Shown here: one piece after another, positions 30,551 to 39,166 of the stretch | Numbering within the stretch: the first letter of the stretch is position 1 | Layout of the letters: every line of letters starts with the position of its first letter | Origin: 40CM-2-70-7 sp035631315 | GTDB taxonomy: Bacteria > Gemmatimonadota > Gemmatimonadetes > Gemmatimonadales > GWC2-71-9 | Reading direction: 5' to 3' | NCBI GenBank assembly: GCA_035631315.1 | Contig: DASQIZ010000020.1 | Coordinates: 29,949-93,948 of the forward strand | DNA: 64,000 nt | Notes under the pieces: generated by a model | The model's input: the letters and a program-made list of their open reading frames with translations, nothing else | Told to the model about the DNA's origin: nothing | Databases searched by the model: none | Translations under genes and position numbers: made by a program

Positions 30551-33511
30551 ATGATGAAACGAGCGACTGTCGCAGCCGTGGTTGTCATGTCCCTTGCTTG
30601 GACTCGGGGGGCAGTGGGACAAAGTATCACTGCCGGAGAGCTCACCGGCACCGTCGCCGACTCTCTGGGGCAGCCGCTCTCGGGCGCCGACGTGATCGTG
30701 TTCGACCGGGCGTCGGGAGTCGAGCGAGTTGTCACCGTCGCCCGCCATGGTGAATATCGCTTTCCGCTGCTTCCGCCGGGCCAGTATGAGGTTTTCGCCG
30801 AGGCGCTTGGGTACCGCCCCCACCTGGTGCGCGGGGTTCCGGTCCGCCCGGGTGTAGTCCTGCAAGTCCCCATGGTGTTGGTGAGTGCGCCGCCGCCGGT
30901 GAAGGTGGTGGACACGAGCTTCTTCCTCTCTGGCGTGTACTTGAGCGCGTCCTCGGCCAGTGGCCATTGGATCGGCCTCCCGCTGCTCGACGCCCTGCCG
31001 GAGAACAACCGGGGCATCAGTGCCGCCGCCGATCTCCTGTCCAGTCGTTCGGCCACCCTGGAAGGAGAGGGCCTGCCGTCTCAATTCTCGGGCTTGGTGC
31101 TTGATGGGCTGCCGGTCGCGCCGGTAGGGCACCCGGGATTCCCGTTGGATCCGGGTGGCGCATTCCCACGGTCCGCGTTTGGGAGCGTGCATCAAGTGGA
31201 CGGAGGGCCTGACGTGGAGTGGTCGGGATTCAGCGGCGGCGCGTTGTCCGCCTTCAGCCGGGAAGGGACGCCGACGCCTGCGGTGCGCGCTTTCGTCGAC
31301 TGGACCGGCAGCGCTCTTTCGTCTTCCAAGTTCTTCGCGACCGACGCCGCCGCGAACAATACCATGCGAGGCGGGGTGGTCATCACCGGCCCGATCATTC
31401 CGGACACCGCCCACTTTGTGCTCGGGATCGAAGCACAGCGGGTTCAGGCTCCCCTGCCGGCGGTGTGGGCGAATGATTCCCTTGTGACCACCGCTCGGGA
31501 CTCATTCAGCACGGACCTGTCTGCATATGCCCGTCCCCGGGTCGCTACCACCCAGCGTGTTTCGGCTTTTGGGCGACTGGATTGGCAACTTTCCGACGAC
31601 AATTCGCTGGACGTCAGCGGGTACTACGGAAACAGCAAGATCACCGATGGAGACTTGGGGGCCGCACTCTCGAGCATCGGGTCCACAACGACCCAGTCGG
31701 AGTTTGTCGCCGACGCGGTCCTGGCGTCCTCGCTCAACCGACGACTCGCCTCTGAGCTGCGAGCCGGCATCCAGGTGAATTCGCGGTCCGATACCGCTAT
31801 GGGACCGATCGGAACGTGGGTCGCGGGGCCGGGAGCGGGGTTCGGTGTGGACGGAGGTCTCCTCGGCAACTTCCAGCGCACGGCGTTGCTGGTACGAGAG
31901 TCCATGGAATGGACTGCGGGGGCGCACCGTATCAAGTTCGGTGGCGAGGTGACGGCGCCTTCGTATCAGATCACTTCATCCTACGACCAGGGCGGCACCT
32001 TCTTCTTCGGGGGCCCGGCGCAATTCGCGGCCCGCCAGGGGGAATTCGTTCAGGCGGTCGGCGCAGCCCAGACAGCCCAGTTTTCGGCTCCGCAATTTGG
32101 AGGCTTCTTTCAGGACAGCTGGGAGGCCGCGCCGGGGTTCGATATTCTGGTTGGGATGCGGTATGACATCGAGAAGCTCCCCGTCGCGGATGTCGTGGAG
32201 AACAACGCTTGGTTCAAGGCGACCGGTCTGCGGAATGATGCGGTGCCGAGTCGTCTGAACAAGTTTTCACCGCGCTTTGGAGCGACATGGGATGTGGGGC
32301 AGCGGCATCGCTGGCTGGTCAGTCTGGAAGGTGGCAGTTTCTCGAACACCGTGGATCCGTCGTTGCTCGCCGCGCTCCTGACGGAGGACGGGGCGGTCAC
32401 CGTGAGGCGGGGACTCGGCGCTCTTGGCACTTGGCCCGCGGCCCCCGATTCCGTCCACGCCCCCGTAGTTGGATCCCGCCTCACTCTTCTAGGGCCGCAG
32501 TTCGCGCCACCGCGGACGCGGCGGTTCGGCGCGGGTATCGTCGGCGCGATTGGGAACGGGGTTGAGTTGCACCTCGACGGCACGTATCGGCATTCAGATT
32601 TTCTCCAGCGGCGGGCGGACCTGAACCTCGCCGCGGGCCCTTCGGGAAGCGATCAGTACGGGCGGCCGATCTATGGGACGCTGGTACAGGAGGGTGGCCT
32701 ACTCGCCGCTCAGCCGGGATCGAATCGGCGGTTCTCGGGCTTCGATCTCGTCTCGGCGCTCAATCCCGATGGGTTCTCAGACTACTACGGCTTGAGCGTG
32801 GGGCTGGAACGCTCGGTCAGTGCCAGTCTCAAGCTCATCGTCAGCTACACCTATTCCCAGACGACGGACAACTGGTTGTCCGGGGTGAATTCGCCTGGAG
32901 ATCCAACGGGTCAGTTGTCTCCCTTTCCCGTCGGGCTCAACGGACGGGATTGGGCCAACGGCACGTCCGACTTCGATGTGCCGCACCGCATCACGCTGGC
33001 GGCGGACCTGACGCTCCGGCGTCTCCATGGGGCCCATCTGGCAGCCGTCTATCGGTATCGCTCCGGCTACCCGTTCACTCCCGGATTTCGCCCGGGGGTA
33101 GACGCCAACGGCGACGGAGCGGCGAATGACCCGGCGTTCGTGGATGACACCGTGCGTGGCATGGCAACGTTGCTGGGGCAATGGCCCTGCCTTCGGACGC
33201 AGGTAGGGCAGTTTGCCACGCGAAACTCCTGCCGCGCTTCCGGCGTCCACTCCCTGGATGTGCGCCTCGAAGTACCGGCGATAATGGTGTCCGGGTACCC
33301 GCTGGCGGTGACCGTAGAGGCGGTGAACCTCCTCGAGTCCGACGTCGGCGTGATCGACCAGGCGGTGTACCTTGTGGATCCCGCCCGCGCGTTGACCACG
33401 ACCGGCACGGTGACCCACGTTCCCCTGGTCGCCAACCCCAATTTCGGCAACCTGCTGATGCGGACCTCATCTGGTCGTTTTCTGCGGCTCGGCCTCCGGG
33501 TGAACTGGTGA
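30551..33511 (+). CDS. Oar/TonB-dependent receptor-like outer-membrane protein
   Basis: 986 residues. A signal peptide (MMKRATVAAVVVMSLAWTRGAVGQ) is followed by a carboxypeptidase-regulatory-like domain (GTVADSLGQPLSGADVIVFD ... GEYRFPLLPPGQYEV, about 32-100). The remainder is aromatic-rich amphipathic beta sequence, with a plug-like part (VLDGLPVAP, about 180) and a barrel. It ends GLRVNW with a C-terminal Trp, the typical signal for outer-membrane barrel assembly. Oar-type receptors bind or take up large substrates or take part in surface adhesion. No TonB box can be named with confidence. The stop overlaps the lipoprotein start by 4 bp. Confidence 0.82.
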   Translation: MMKRATVAAVVVMSLAWTRGAVGQSITAGELTGTVADSLGQPLSGADVIVFDRASGVERVVTVARHGEYRFPLLPPGQYEVFAEALGYRPHLVRGVPVRPGVVLQVPMVLVSAPPPVKVVDTSFFLSGVYLSASSASGHWIGLPLLDALPENNRGISAAADLLSSRSATLEGEGLPSQFSGLVLDGLPVAPVGHPGFPLDPGGAFPRSAFGSVHQVDGGPDVEWSGFSGGALSAFSREGTPTPAVRAFVDWTGSALSSSKFFATDAAANNTMRGGVVITGPIIPDTAHFVLGIEAQRVQAPLPAVWANDSLVTTARDSFSTDLSAYARPRVATTQRVSAFGRLDWQLSDDNSLDVSGYYGNSKITDGDLGAALSSIGSTTTQSEFVADAVLASSLNRRLASELRAGIQVNSRSDTAMGPIGTWVAGPGAGFGVDGGLLGNFQRTALLVRESMEWTAGAHRIKFGGEVTAPSYQITSSYDQGGTFFFGGPAQFAARQGEFVQAVGAAQTAQFSAPQFGGFFQDSWEAAPGFDILVGMRYDIEKLPVADVVENNAWFKATGLRNDAVPSRLNKFSPRFGATWDVGQRHRWLVSLEGGSFSNTVDPSLLAALLTEDGAVTVRRGLGALGTWPAAPDSVHAPVVGSRLTLLGPQFAPPRTRRFGAGIVGAIGNGVELHLDGTYRHSDFLQRRADLNLAAGPSGSDQYGRPIYGTLVQEGGLLAAQPGSNRRFSGFDLVSALNPDGFSDYYGLSVGLERSVSASLKLIVSYTYSQTTDNWLSGVNSPGDPTGQLSPFPVGLNGRDWANGTSDFDVPHRITLAADLTLRRLHGAHLAAVYRYRSGYPFTPGFRPGVDANGDGAANDPAFVDDTVRGMATLLGQWPCLRTQVGQFATRNSCRASGVHSLDVRLEVPAIMVSGYPLAVTVEAVNLLESDVGVIDQAVYLVDPARALTTTGTVTHVPLVANPNFGNLLMRTSSGRFLRLGLRVNW

Positions 33512-34524
33512 GCCCTCGCTTGCCGCACCTGCTGCGGATCGGCCTTGCGGCTGCGGTAGCCGCGTGCAGCAACGCCGGCGCTGACCGGGTGTTGATGATA
33601 CCTGGAGCCGGGCAGGTCCGCGGGTTGATCTACCTGGATCGCAACGGGGACACGACGTTCGGCGGCTTCCCCGACGTGACCTTCCCCGCGGCGCGCGTCG
33701 CGCTGGTCGGAGTCGGCACCGTCGATACGGTCGCGCGCGCGACATCGGATTCGGGCACGCTGTTCGCCGGCACCCCCGTGAATTTCTCCCTGCTTGGTAT
33801 CCCAGTGGGGAGCTACCGGGTGGCCGTGGATACCTTGACGATTCCTCACGATTCCATGCGGATCACCCGGATCGACTCGAGCGTGGTGATTACGCCAGGG
33901 GAAACATCGTTTGTGCGCATCGCCGTCTCCTTCCCAGCCGCCAGTCCGGCAGGAGCCCGATCATTGCCCCTGCGGACAAAGGTCTTCGTGGTCGGTGTTG
34001 CGCTCGCCAATGCGAACGCGTTCGGTGACAGCACGAACAGCATCGCGGATTCTGCGGGAGCCGTCCGGATCACGCAGATCAAGCCGACGGTCATCGTGGG
34101 TGTGGGTGATAGCGTCAGGATTCTGGGGACCGTCGACACGCTCGATGGGCAGCACGTCATTCGGATGGTCAGCCTGTTGACGCTCGGGATCCAGGCCAAC
34201 ACACCCATCAATGTGCTCACGGTCGGACAGGCCAAGACCGCTAACGGCGGGACGGCGGACGCCGGGCTGGCTGCCATTCTGGGGCGGGTGGTGATCTTGG
34301 ATACGAGTACCGGGCAAGCGGGCCGGATCCTGCATGTGACTGACACAACGGGGAGTTTGATCGATACGCTCGAAGTGCACCTGGACACGGTTGCTGGTTT
34401 CGACACGACGGCCGCGAAGCGCGACACGGTGGGAAGCCGTGTGAGGTTGCGGGGGATTCTCCTGCCGTCAACGGTGCCAGGGCGCTGGCTTCTGAAGCCA
34501 CGCGCGCCCGGGGACCAAACCTAG
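33508..34524 (+). CDS. Predicted lipoprotein with SdrD-B-like domain
   Basis: 338 residues from the GTG overlapping the receptor stop. The N-terminus LRIGLAAAVAACSNAG has a lipobox (VAAC, lipidated Cys about 18). Residues about 40-115 (GQVRGLIYLDRNGDTTFGG ... IPVGSYRVAVDT) match the SdrD-B/prealbumin-like beta-sandwich that starts with a D-x-N-x-D calcium-like loop. The middle and C-terminal parts are beta-rich with repeated VGDSVRI/GSRVRLRG-type segments, resembling nucleic-acid-binding-like (OB) domains. I do not know its function. Translational coupling suggests that it works with the receptor. Confidence 0.72.
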   Translation: MSPRLPHLLRIGLAAAVAACSNAGADRVLMIPGAGQVRGLIYLDRNGDTTFGGFPDVTFPAARVALVGVGTVDTVARATSDSGTLFAGTPVNFSLLGIPVGSYRVAVDTLTIPHDSMRITRIDSSVVITPGETSFVRIAVSFPAASPAGARSLPLRTKVFVVGVALANANAFGDSTNSIADSAGAVRITQIKPTVIVGVGDSVRILGTVDTLDGQHVIRMVSLLTLGIQANTPINVLTVGQAKTANGGTADAGLAAILGRVVILDTSTGQAGRILHVTDTTGSLIDTLEVHLDTVAGFDTTAAKRDTVGSRVRLRGILLPSTVPGRWLLKPRAPGDQT

Positions 34525-34537
34525 CCTGAGGACAAAT

Positions 34538-35047
34538 ATGACCGCACCCAAAGTGGTGATCGATCCACGCGGCAGGGCCCTGGCAGCGATGGCGGCGAAT
34601 CCTGACCGGGCCTGGCAGGCGGTGGCCTGGCTGGGGTTCTTGCTCGCCGTGGTGGGACTTGGCGACTTCGTCCTCGCATTTATCCCGAGCGCCTTTCACA
34701 CCCCGGAGTGGGAGTTCGCGACCGTCGCAGCCGTGTTTGCCGGGCTGCCGCTCCCGACCCTCGGGCTGGCGGCGCTCCTGGCTGCCGCGTTCGCCCGCGG
34801 CCGCCGCCGCACCGTGCTCACCTTGGGGACTCTCATGGTCGTCCTTGGCGCACTGGTTATTCTACTCTTTGTGATCTTCCTGACCGATGTCCCGATCGCG
34901 ATGCGGTCTGGGGCCCAGGGAGACATCCTGCTCGGACTGAAGAAAGCCATTGCCAAGACCTCCTTGCTTGGGTTCGTGTTCGGCGTTGCGTATTTGGTGG
35001 CGGGAATCCGTGCCTTGCGGGCTGCCCTCAGCTCTGGGACCGTGTGA
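34538..35047 (+). CDS. Hypothetical inner-membrane protein
   Basis: 169 residues, ATG preceded by GAGGA (7 nt). Four hydrophobic segments: WLGFLLAVVGLGDFVLAFI, VAAVFAGLPLPTLGLAALLA, LGTLMVVLGALVILLFVIFL and LLGFVFGVAYLVAGIRAL. No recognised motif. It follows the receptor/lipoprotein pair by 13 bp, so the three genes probably form one operon. Confidence 0.65.
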   Translation: MTAPKVVIDPRGRALAAMAANPDRAWQAVAWLGFLLAVVGLGDFVLAFIPSAFHTPEWEFATVAAVFAGLPLPTLGLAALLAAAFARGRRRTVLTLGTLMVVLGALVILLFVIFLTDVPIAMRSGAQGDILLGLKKAIAKTSLLGFVFGVAYLVAGIRALRAALSSGTV

Positions 35048-35124
35048 GGCGTTTGTGCAACAAGCTGTTGGGGTACGGGCGCACAAGGGGGGCCCTGCCG
35101 ATCGATAACGCCGCCGCAGTTACA

Positions 35125-35140
35125 ATGTAAATGATTACAT
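35125..35140. repeat. AT-rich inverted repeat ATGTAA-N4-TTACAT
   Basis: A perfect 6-bp inverted repeat with a 4-bp centre lies in an unusually AT-rich patch about 40 bp upstream of a sigma-54-like promoter. It could be a regulator site (for instance for an enhancer-binding protein) or part of another promoter. The rest of the 35048-35263 gap shows nothing else clear. Confidence 0.35.
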
Positions 35141-35178
35141 AGAAATGAGTTACGGAGTTTATTGGGTCCAGGTTTGGG

Positions 35179-35194
35179 TGGCCCGGAACCTGCA
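35179..35194 (+). promoter_or_regulatory. Candidate sigma-54 (-24/-12) promoter of the PEP-CTERM gene
   Basis: TGGCCCGGAACCTGCA has the essential GG-N10-GC spacing and 14 of the usual consensus features except A at position 5 and T before TGC. It lies 70 bp upstream of the ATG. Exopolysaccharide-associated PEP-CTERM genes in other bacteria have been linked to sigma-54 control by the PrsK/PrsR pair, so the position makes sense. The match is not perfect. Confidence 0.4.
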
Positions 35195-35263
35195 ATACGT
35201 ATCAGCCGGAAAGACGTGGGTCAACTGAGGCCAGGACCTCACATACTCGACCAGGCGGGATCA

Positions 35264-36025
35264 ATGACGAAGCGCGGCATGTTGGTAATGGGGTTAGCGG
35301 GCGGGTTGCTTGTGGCGCCCCAGGTCGTGAGTGCGGGAGGCCCCGGCTTCCTGAACTTCGACAACTACTGCGTGACCGGCGCGATTCAGGTGTGCGCCAG
35401 CGTCCGGATCCAGTCTACGGCCGGACATCTGTCGATGCAGGTCTGGAACCTCCAGGGTACGGGCGGTTCGCCAAGCGCCGTCAACACGATCACCTCGGTT
35501 GGGTTGTACCACTTCGGCGCCGCCTTCACCGGCACGGTGAGCAACTACGATGTCAACTACGTGCAGAGCGGTCACAGCACGGACATCAAGAGCGCCTGGA
35601 GCCAACAGGGCGGCCAGGACATCAAGACTCTGGGCGGGAAGAATGCCGAGCTGTATCTCGGCACGGGTGGGAACAGCGGGATCACCGGTTGCACGAACCC
35701 AGGCGGTAAGAACCTGACCCACTGGTCGACGTGCAACTCATTCCCCGGCGTGCCCTACGTCCAGTTCGACTTCAACTTCGCGAACAACGCCCAGTTCGAT
35801 CTCACGGGTGTCGGACTCCGCTGGCACTCGACGCAGGTCCCGATCGCGGGTTCACTCAAGTGCGACACGGGTGGCTACGGCGACTACGGCCGCTGCACCA
35901 ACGGTGGCGGGAACGTGACGCCAGAGCCGGTGAGCATGGTCCTGCTGGGTACCGGCCTTGTGGGCCTCGGTGGCGGTGCCCTGCGCCGTCGCCGGAAGCA
36001 GGCGGACGAGACCTCCGCGTCCTGA
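35264..36025 (+). CDS. PEP-CTERM sorting domain protein
   Basis: 253 residues from ATG 35264; the longer open frame upstream lacks a signal peptide. Signal peptide: MTKRGMLVMGLAGGLLVAPQ with cleavage near VVSA-GG. The mature part (about 30-225) is Gly/Asn/Ser-rich and beta-like with paired Cys. The C-terminus has TPEPVSMVLLGTGLVGLGGG followed by ALRRRRKQ: PEP motif, membrane helix and basic tail. Exosortase (EpsH/XrtA) recognises this signal at the membrane and the protein is exported or anchored to the surface with exopolysaccharide. It is followed by a strong terminator. Its partner exosortase is not in the window. Confidence 0.9.
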   Translation: MTKRGMLVMGLAGGLLVAPQVVSAGGPGFLNFDNYCVTGAIQVCASVRIQSTAGHLSMQVWNLQGTGGSPSAVNTITSVGLYHFGAAFTGTVSNYDVNYVQSGHSTDIKSAWSQQGGQDIKTLGGKNAELYLGTGGNSGITGCTNPGGKNLTHWSTCNSFPGVPYVQFDFNFANNAQFDLTGVGLRWHSTQVPIAGSLKCDTGGYGDYGRCTNGGGNVTPEPVSMVLLGTGLVGLGGGALRRRRKQADETSAS

Positions 36026-36046
36026 TGCGGTAGGGCGACGCCCGAG

Positions 36047-36076
36047 AGAGCCCGGCCTAGAAAGCCGGGCTCTTTT
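36047..36076 (+). terminator. Rho-independent terminator after the PEP-CTERM gene
   Basis: AGAGCCCGGC (36047-36056), a 7-nt loop and GCCGGGCTCT (36064-36073) make a perfect 10-bp stem with a TTTT tail. It separates the PEP-CTERM gene from the polysaccharide genes. Confidence 0.9.
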
Positions 36077-36108
36077 CGTTACTGGGAGTCGCTAGTTTAG
36101 GGCGAGCA

Positions 36109-36960
36109 ATGACAACTCACTATTTCACGGTCGATGTCGAAGAGTATTTCCAGGTCTCCGCCTTCGAGGGCAGTGTGCCCCGGGATGCCTGGGACCGCCT
36201 CCCCTCCCGGGTGGAGGCGGCGGTCCATGGCATCCTGGATCTGCTCGAGCGGCACCGGGCCCGCGGGACGTTTTTTACCCTCGGTTGGGTGGCCGATCGT
36301 CATCCCGACATGATCCGGCGGATCGCACGGGCTGGGCACGAGCTCGCGAGCCACGGGTGGGACCACAAGCGGGTCACGCAGATCGGGCCGGAGGAGTTCC
36401 GGGAATCGGTTCGGCGGACCAAGGAATGTCTGGAGCAGTTGACCGGCGCTCCGGTGCTCGGGTTCCGTGCGCCTTCCTTCTCCATTGTCCCGGGGCGGGA
36501 ATGGGCGCTCGACGTGCTGGCTGAAGAGGGATATCGCTACGACTCGAGCCTGTTCCCGATCCGTCGCCCGGGCGGATATGGCTACGCAGACGGTGGGCGG
36601 GATCCGTACCGCCTCGACCGCGCTGCTGGGTCCATCGAAGAGCTTCCCCCCGCCACTCTCCGGCGCTGGGGCTTGAATCTTCCGGCAGGTGGCGGCGCCT
36701 ATTTCCGCATCTTCCCTTACGCACTGGTCCGGGCCGCCGTCCGGGAGTACGACGTACGGGGCGTGCCGGCGGTGTTCTACATGCATCCGTGGGAAATCGA
36801 TCCGGATCAACCTCGCCAACGCGTGTCCTGGTCGGCGCGATTCCGGCACTACACGGGCCTGGGACGCACCCTGCCGCGTCTCGAACGGCTCCTTTGCGAG
36901 TTCCGCTTCTCGGCCATCGCCGATCGCTTCTCACCCGCCGGGTCCGTTGCCGCATCGTGA
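36109..36960 (+). CDS. XrtA-associated polysaccharide deacetylase (NodB fold, DUF3473-like C-terminus)
   Basis: 283 residues. Motif 1 is FTVDVEEYFQVSAF, motif 2 ELASHGWDHKRV (two metal-binding His), motif 3 GFRAPSFSI. FYMHPWEIDPDQPR near the C-terminus is typical of the DUF3473 extension found in deacetylases of PEP-CTERM/XrtA exopolysaccharide loci. It should remove N-acetyl groups from a glycan. The immediately upstream PEP-CTERM gene and following FemAB-like gene are the same association known from XrtA loci. TAGTTT (36093-36098) could be a -10 box, but no -35 is clear. Confidence 0.88.
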   Translation: MTTHYFTVDVEEYFQVSAFEGSVPRDAWDRLPSRVEAAVHGILDLLERHRARGTFFTLGWVADRHPDMIRRIARAGHELASHGWDHKRVTQIGPEEFRESVRRTKECLEQLTGAPVLGFRAPSFSIVPGREWALDVLAEEGYRYDSSLFPIRRPGGYGYADGGRDPYRLDRAAGSIEELPPATLRRWGLNLPAGGGAYFRIFPYALVRAAVREYDVRGVPAVFYMHPWEIDPDQPRQRVSWSARFRHYTGLGRTLPRLERLLCEFRFSAIADRFSPAGSVAAS

Positions 36961-38000
36961 AGGAGTCAGCAGGGGGCGCCGTCGCCCTGTATACAGGCCC
37001 GGCCGATCGCTGGGATGACGTGGTCCGTCGCGCTCCAGGCGGGACCCATTTTCATCGGTGGGCCTGGAAGGGAGTGCTGAAGCGGGCGCTGGGACACGAG
37101 AGTGACTATCTCGCGTCCATGGGGACCGACGGGATTCCCGCCGGTATCCTGCCTCTGATCCACGTACGGAGTCTTCTCTTCGGTCGTTACCTCGTTTCGA
37201 TGCCGTTCGTGAATTACGGTGGTCCCTTGGGAGACGCCGAGTCGGTGCGGGCGCTGACCCACGCGGCCGTGGGCGCCGCGGACCGTGCGGGGGCGAAGCT
37301 CCTGGAGCTGAGGAGCCGCGTGGAGTTGCCTGTGGATCTGGTGGTATCGCACCGCAAGATCACGGTCCTGCTGGACCTCCCGGAACGGGATCCCAAAGTC
37401 TTGTGGGAGGCCCTGCCGGCCAAGGTCCGGAGCCAGATCCGCCGCCCCCAGAAGGAGGGCTTGAGGGTGCGCTTCGGCGGCGAGCAGCTCGATCCTTTCT
37501 ACGCGGTCTTCGCCGAGCACATGCGCGATCTCGGGACGCCGGTCCAGTCGCGCCGGCTCTTCACGGAGATTCGCGGCGCGTTCCCCGATGACGTCTGGTT
37601 CGCGTGCGTCTATCATGGCGACCAGGCGGTCGCAGGGGGCTGCGGCTTTCGTTGGAACGCCGAGTTCGAAATTACGTGGGCGTCTTCGCTCCGCGCGTTC
37701 AATCGGATGGCACCAAACATGCTTCTCTACTGGGCCTTTCTCGAGCGTTGCGTCGTCGAGGGCGTGAAGGTCTTCAATTTCGGTCGCTGCTCACCGGGGA
37801 GCGGAACCCATCGGTTCAAGCAGCAATGGGGGGCACGGGACGAACCGCTGTGGTGGTACCAGCACTCCCGCGGCGGCGGTGATGCGGCCACTCCATCGCC
37901 GGATGAAGGCGCTTATTCCTGGGGGCCACGCCTCTGGCAGTACCTGCCGTTAGCGGTGGCGAATCGCCTCGGCCCGACGATTGTACGGGGGATTCCCTGA
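36957..38000 (+). CDS. FemAB-like GNAT protein, XrtA/PEP-CTERM-associated
   Basis: 347 residues from the GTG overlapping the deacetylase stop. It has two GNAT-like lobes: GTHFHRWAWKGVLKRALGHE, LPAKVRSQIRRPQKEGLRV, HMRDLGTPVQSRRLF and the C-terminal VFNFGRCSPGSGTHRFKQQWGA. FemAB-family members transfer amino acids or acyl groups; those in XrtA loci are proposed to modify the exopolysaccharide or its attachment. No transmembrane segment is seen, so it acts in the cytoplasm on a lipid- or nucleotide-linked precursor, by inference. Confidence 0.85.
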   Translation: MKESAGGAVALYTGPADRWDDVVRRAPGGTHFHRWAWKGVLKRALGHESDYLASMGTDGIPAGILPLIHVRSLLFGRYLVSMPFVNYGGPLGDAESVRALTHAAVGAADRAGAKLLELRSRVELPVDLVVSHRKITVLLDLPERDPKVLWEALPAKVRSQIRRPQKEGLRVRFGGEQLDPFYAVFAEHMRDLGTPVQSRRLFTEIRGAFPDDVWFACVYHGDQAVAGGCGFRWNAEFEITWASSLRAFNRMAPNMLLYWAFLERCVVEGVKVFNFGRCSPGSGTHRFKQQWGARDEPLWWYQHSRGGGDAATPSPDEGAYSWGPRLWQYLPLAVANRLGPTIVRGIP

Positions 38001-39166
38001 TCCGTCGCGAGCCGCCCGTCTACACGCCCTTGCCGGCAGCCGCCATTCTCGCCGGTGTTCGCGAGGCCGTCAGGGGCCGGGGGAACCACGCCGAGTTGCG
38101 GGATGCCATGCGGCGAGAGTACGGGGCCCGGTTGCTGCTACTCACCGACTCCGGGACCAGCGCGCTGAGGCTGGCCCTGGCCGCGGCGGCGACTGAGCGC
38201 CCCGGCCTTCCCGTGGCTTTGCCGGGGTATGCCTGCTATGACCTGGCCACCGCCGCCGTCGGCGCCGGTGTCCCGGTTGCGCTCTACGATCTCGATGCCG
38301 AGACGCTGGGGCCTGACTTCCAGCACCTCAAACGTATTGCGGCGCGGGGTCTGGCCGCCATCGTCGTGGTGCATCTCTACGGTGTTCCCGTTGACCTGGC
38401 GCAGGCACGAGCCGTAGCGGTATCGGCGAACACCCTCCTCATCGAAGATGCGGCTCAGGGAACGGGGGGCACCTACGATGGTGTGCCTCTGGGAGGCCAC
38501 GGCTCCCTCGCGGTCCTGTCGTTTGGGCGTGGGAAGGGGGTGACGGCGGGGCGGGGCGGGGCGCTGCTGGCCAACGACGAACGCGGCGAGCGTGTCATCG
38601 GTGATCGTGCTTTTGCTGTGCGGTCCGGGATCGCTGAATCGCTGCCCCTGCTGGCTCAATGGCTCCTGGCCCGACCCTCCCTCTACGGTATCCCAGCGGC
38701 CATCCCGTGGCTCAAGTTGGGTCAGACCGTCTACAAGGCTCCTCGGGCGTCACGGGGCATGAGTGCGTTTGCCCTCGGGGTCCTGGCCACGACCTGGGCC
38801 TTGCGCGAGGACGCGGCCAAGGCCCGCCGCATTACAGGAGATGGCCTCCACGAACTGATCGGGCGTTCTCAGCGAATGACGGCCTTCCATCCGGTATCGG
38901 GGGCAGTGCCTGGCTACCTGCGATTCCCGGTCCGGGCCAGGGATCCCAAGATCGCGGGATCGCTCGCGAGCAGCTGGGCGCAGTGGGGAGCAATGCGCGG
39001 CTACCCGACGAGCCTCGATCGGGTTGGTCCCCTCCGTTCTCTCATTCGCGATCTGGATCCCTTGCCCCGATCGGCGATGCTCGCCGAGACCCTGCTCACG
39101 TTTCGCACGCCTGTCTCCGAGCGAATGCTTCACGCCCTGTATGGTGAGCGCCTGGTGACCCGATGA
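37997..39166 (+). CDS. DegT/DnrJ/EryC1-family PLP aminotransferase-like protein
   Basis: 389 residues if it begins at the CTG overlapping the FemAB stop (CTGA, GGGGGA 6 nt upstream); TTG 38030 is an alternative without ribosome-binding sequence. Core motifs: LTDSGTSALRLALA, PGYACYDLATAAVGAG, LYDLD, VVVHLYGVPVD, IEDAAQGTGG and SFGRGKGVTAGRGGAL, where the Lys binds pyridoxal phosphate. DegT-type enzymes aminate keto-sugars on nucleotide carriers; some are dehydratases. The neighbouring glycosyltransferase suggests an amino-sugar step. A few family residues after the Lys look unusual. Confidence 0.82.
   Translation: MIRREPPVYTPLPAAAILAGVREAVRGRGNHAELRDAMRREYGARLLLLTDSGTSALRLALAAAATERPGLPVALPGYACYDLATAAVGAGVPVALYDLDAETLGPDFQHLKRIAARGLAAIVVVHLYGVPVDLAQARAVAVSANTLLIEDAAQGTGGTYDGVPLGGHGSLAVLSFGRGKGVTAGRGGALLANDERGERVIGDRAFAVRSGIAESLPLLAQWLLARPSLYGIPAAIPWLKLGQTVYKAPRASRGMSAFALGVLATTWALREDAAKARRITGDGLHELIGRSQRMTAFHPVSGAVPGYLRFPVRARDPKIAGSLASSWAQWGAMRGYPTSLDRVGPLRSLIRDLDPLPRSAMLAETLLTFRTPVSERMLHALYGERLVTR

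Noticed and set aside
30467..31414. Upstream extension of the VanZ-like frame
   Set aside because: It is antisense to the signal peptide and plug region of the receptor gene; the GTG at 30466 has a good ribosome-binding sequence.
33181..33507. Upstream extension of the SdrD-B-like lipoprotein frame
   Set aside because: It overlaps the receptor barrel out of frame; the lipoprotein signal begins at GTG 33508.
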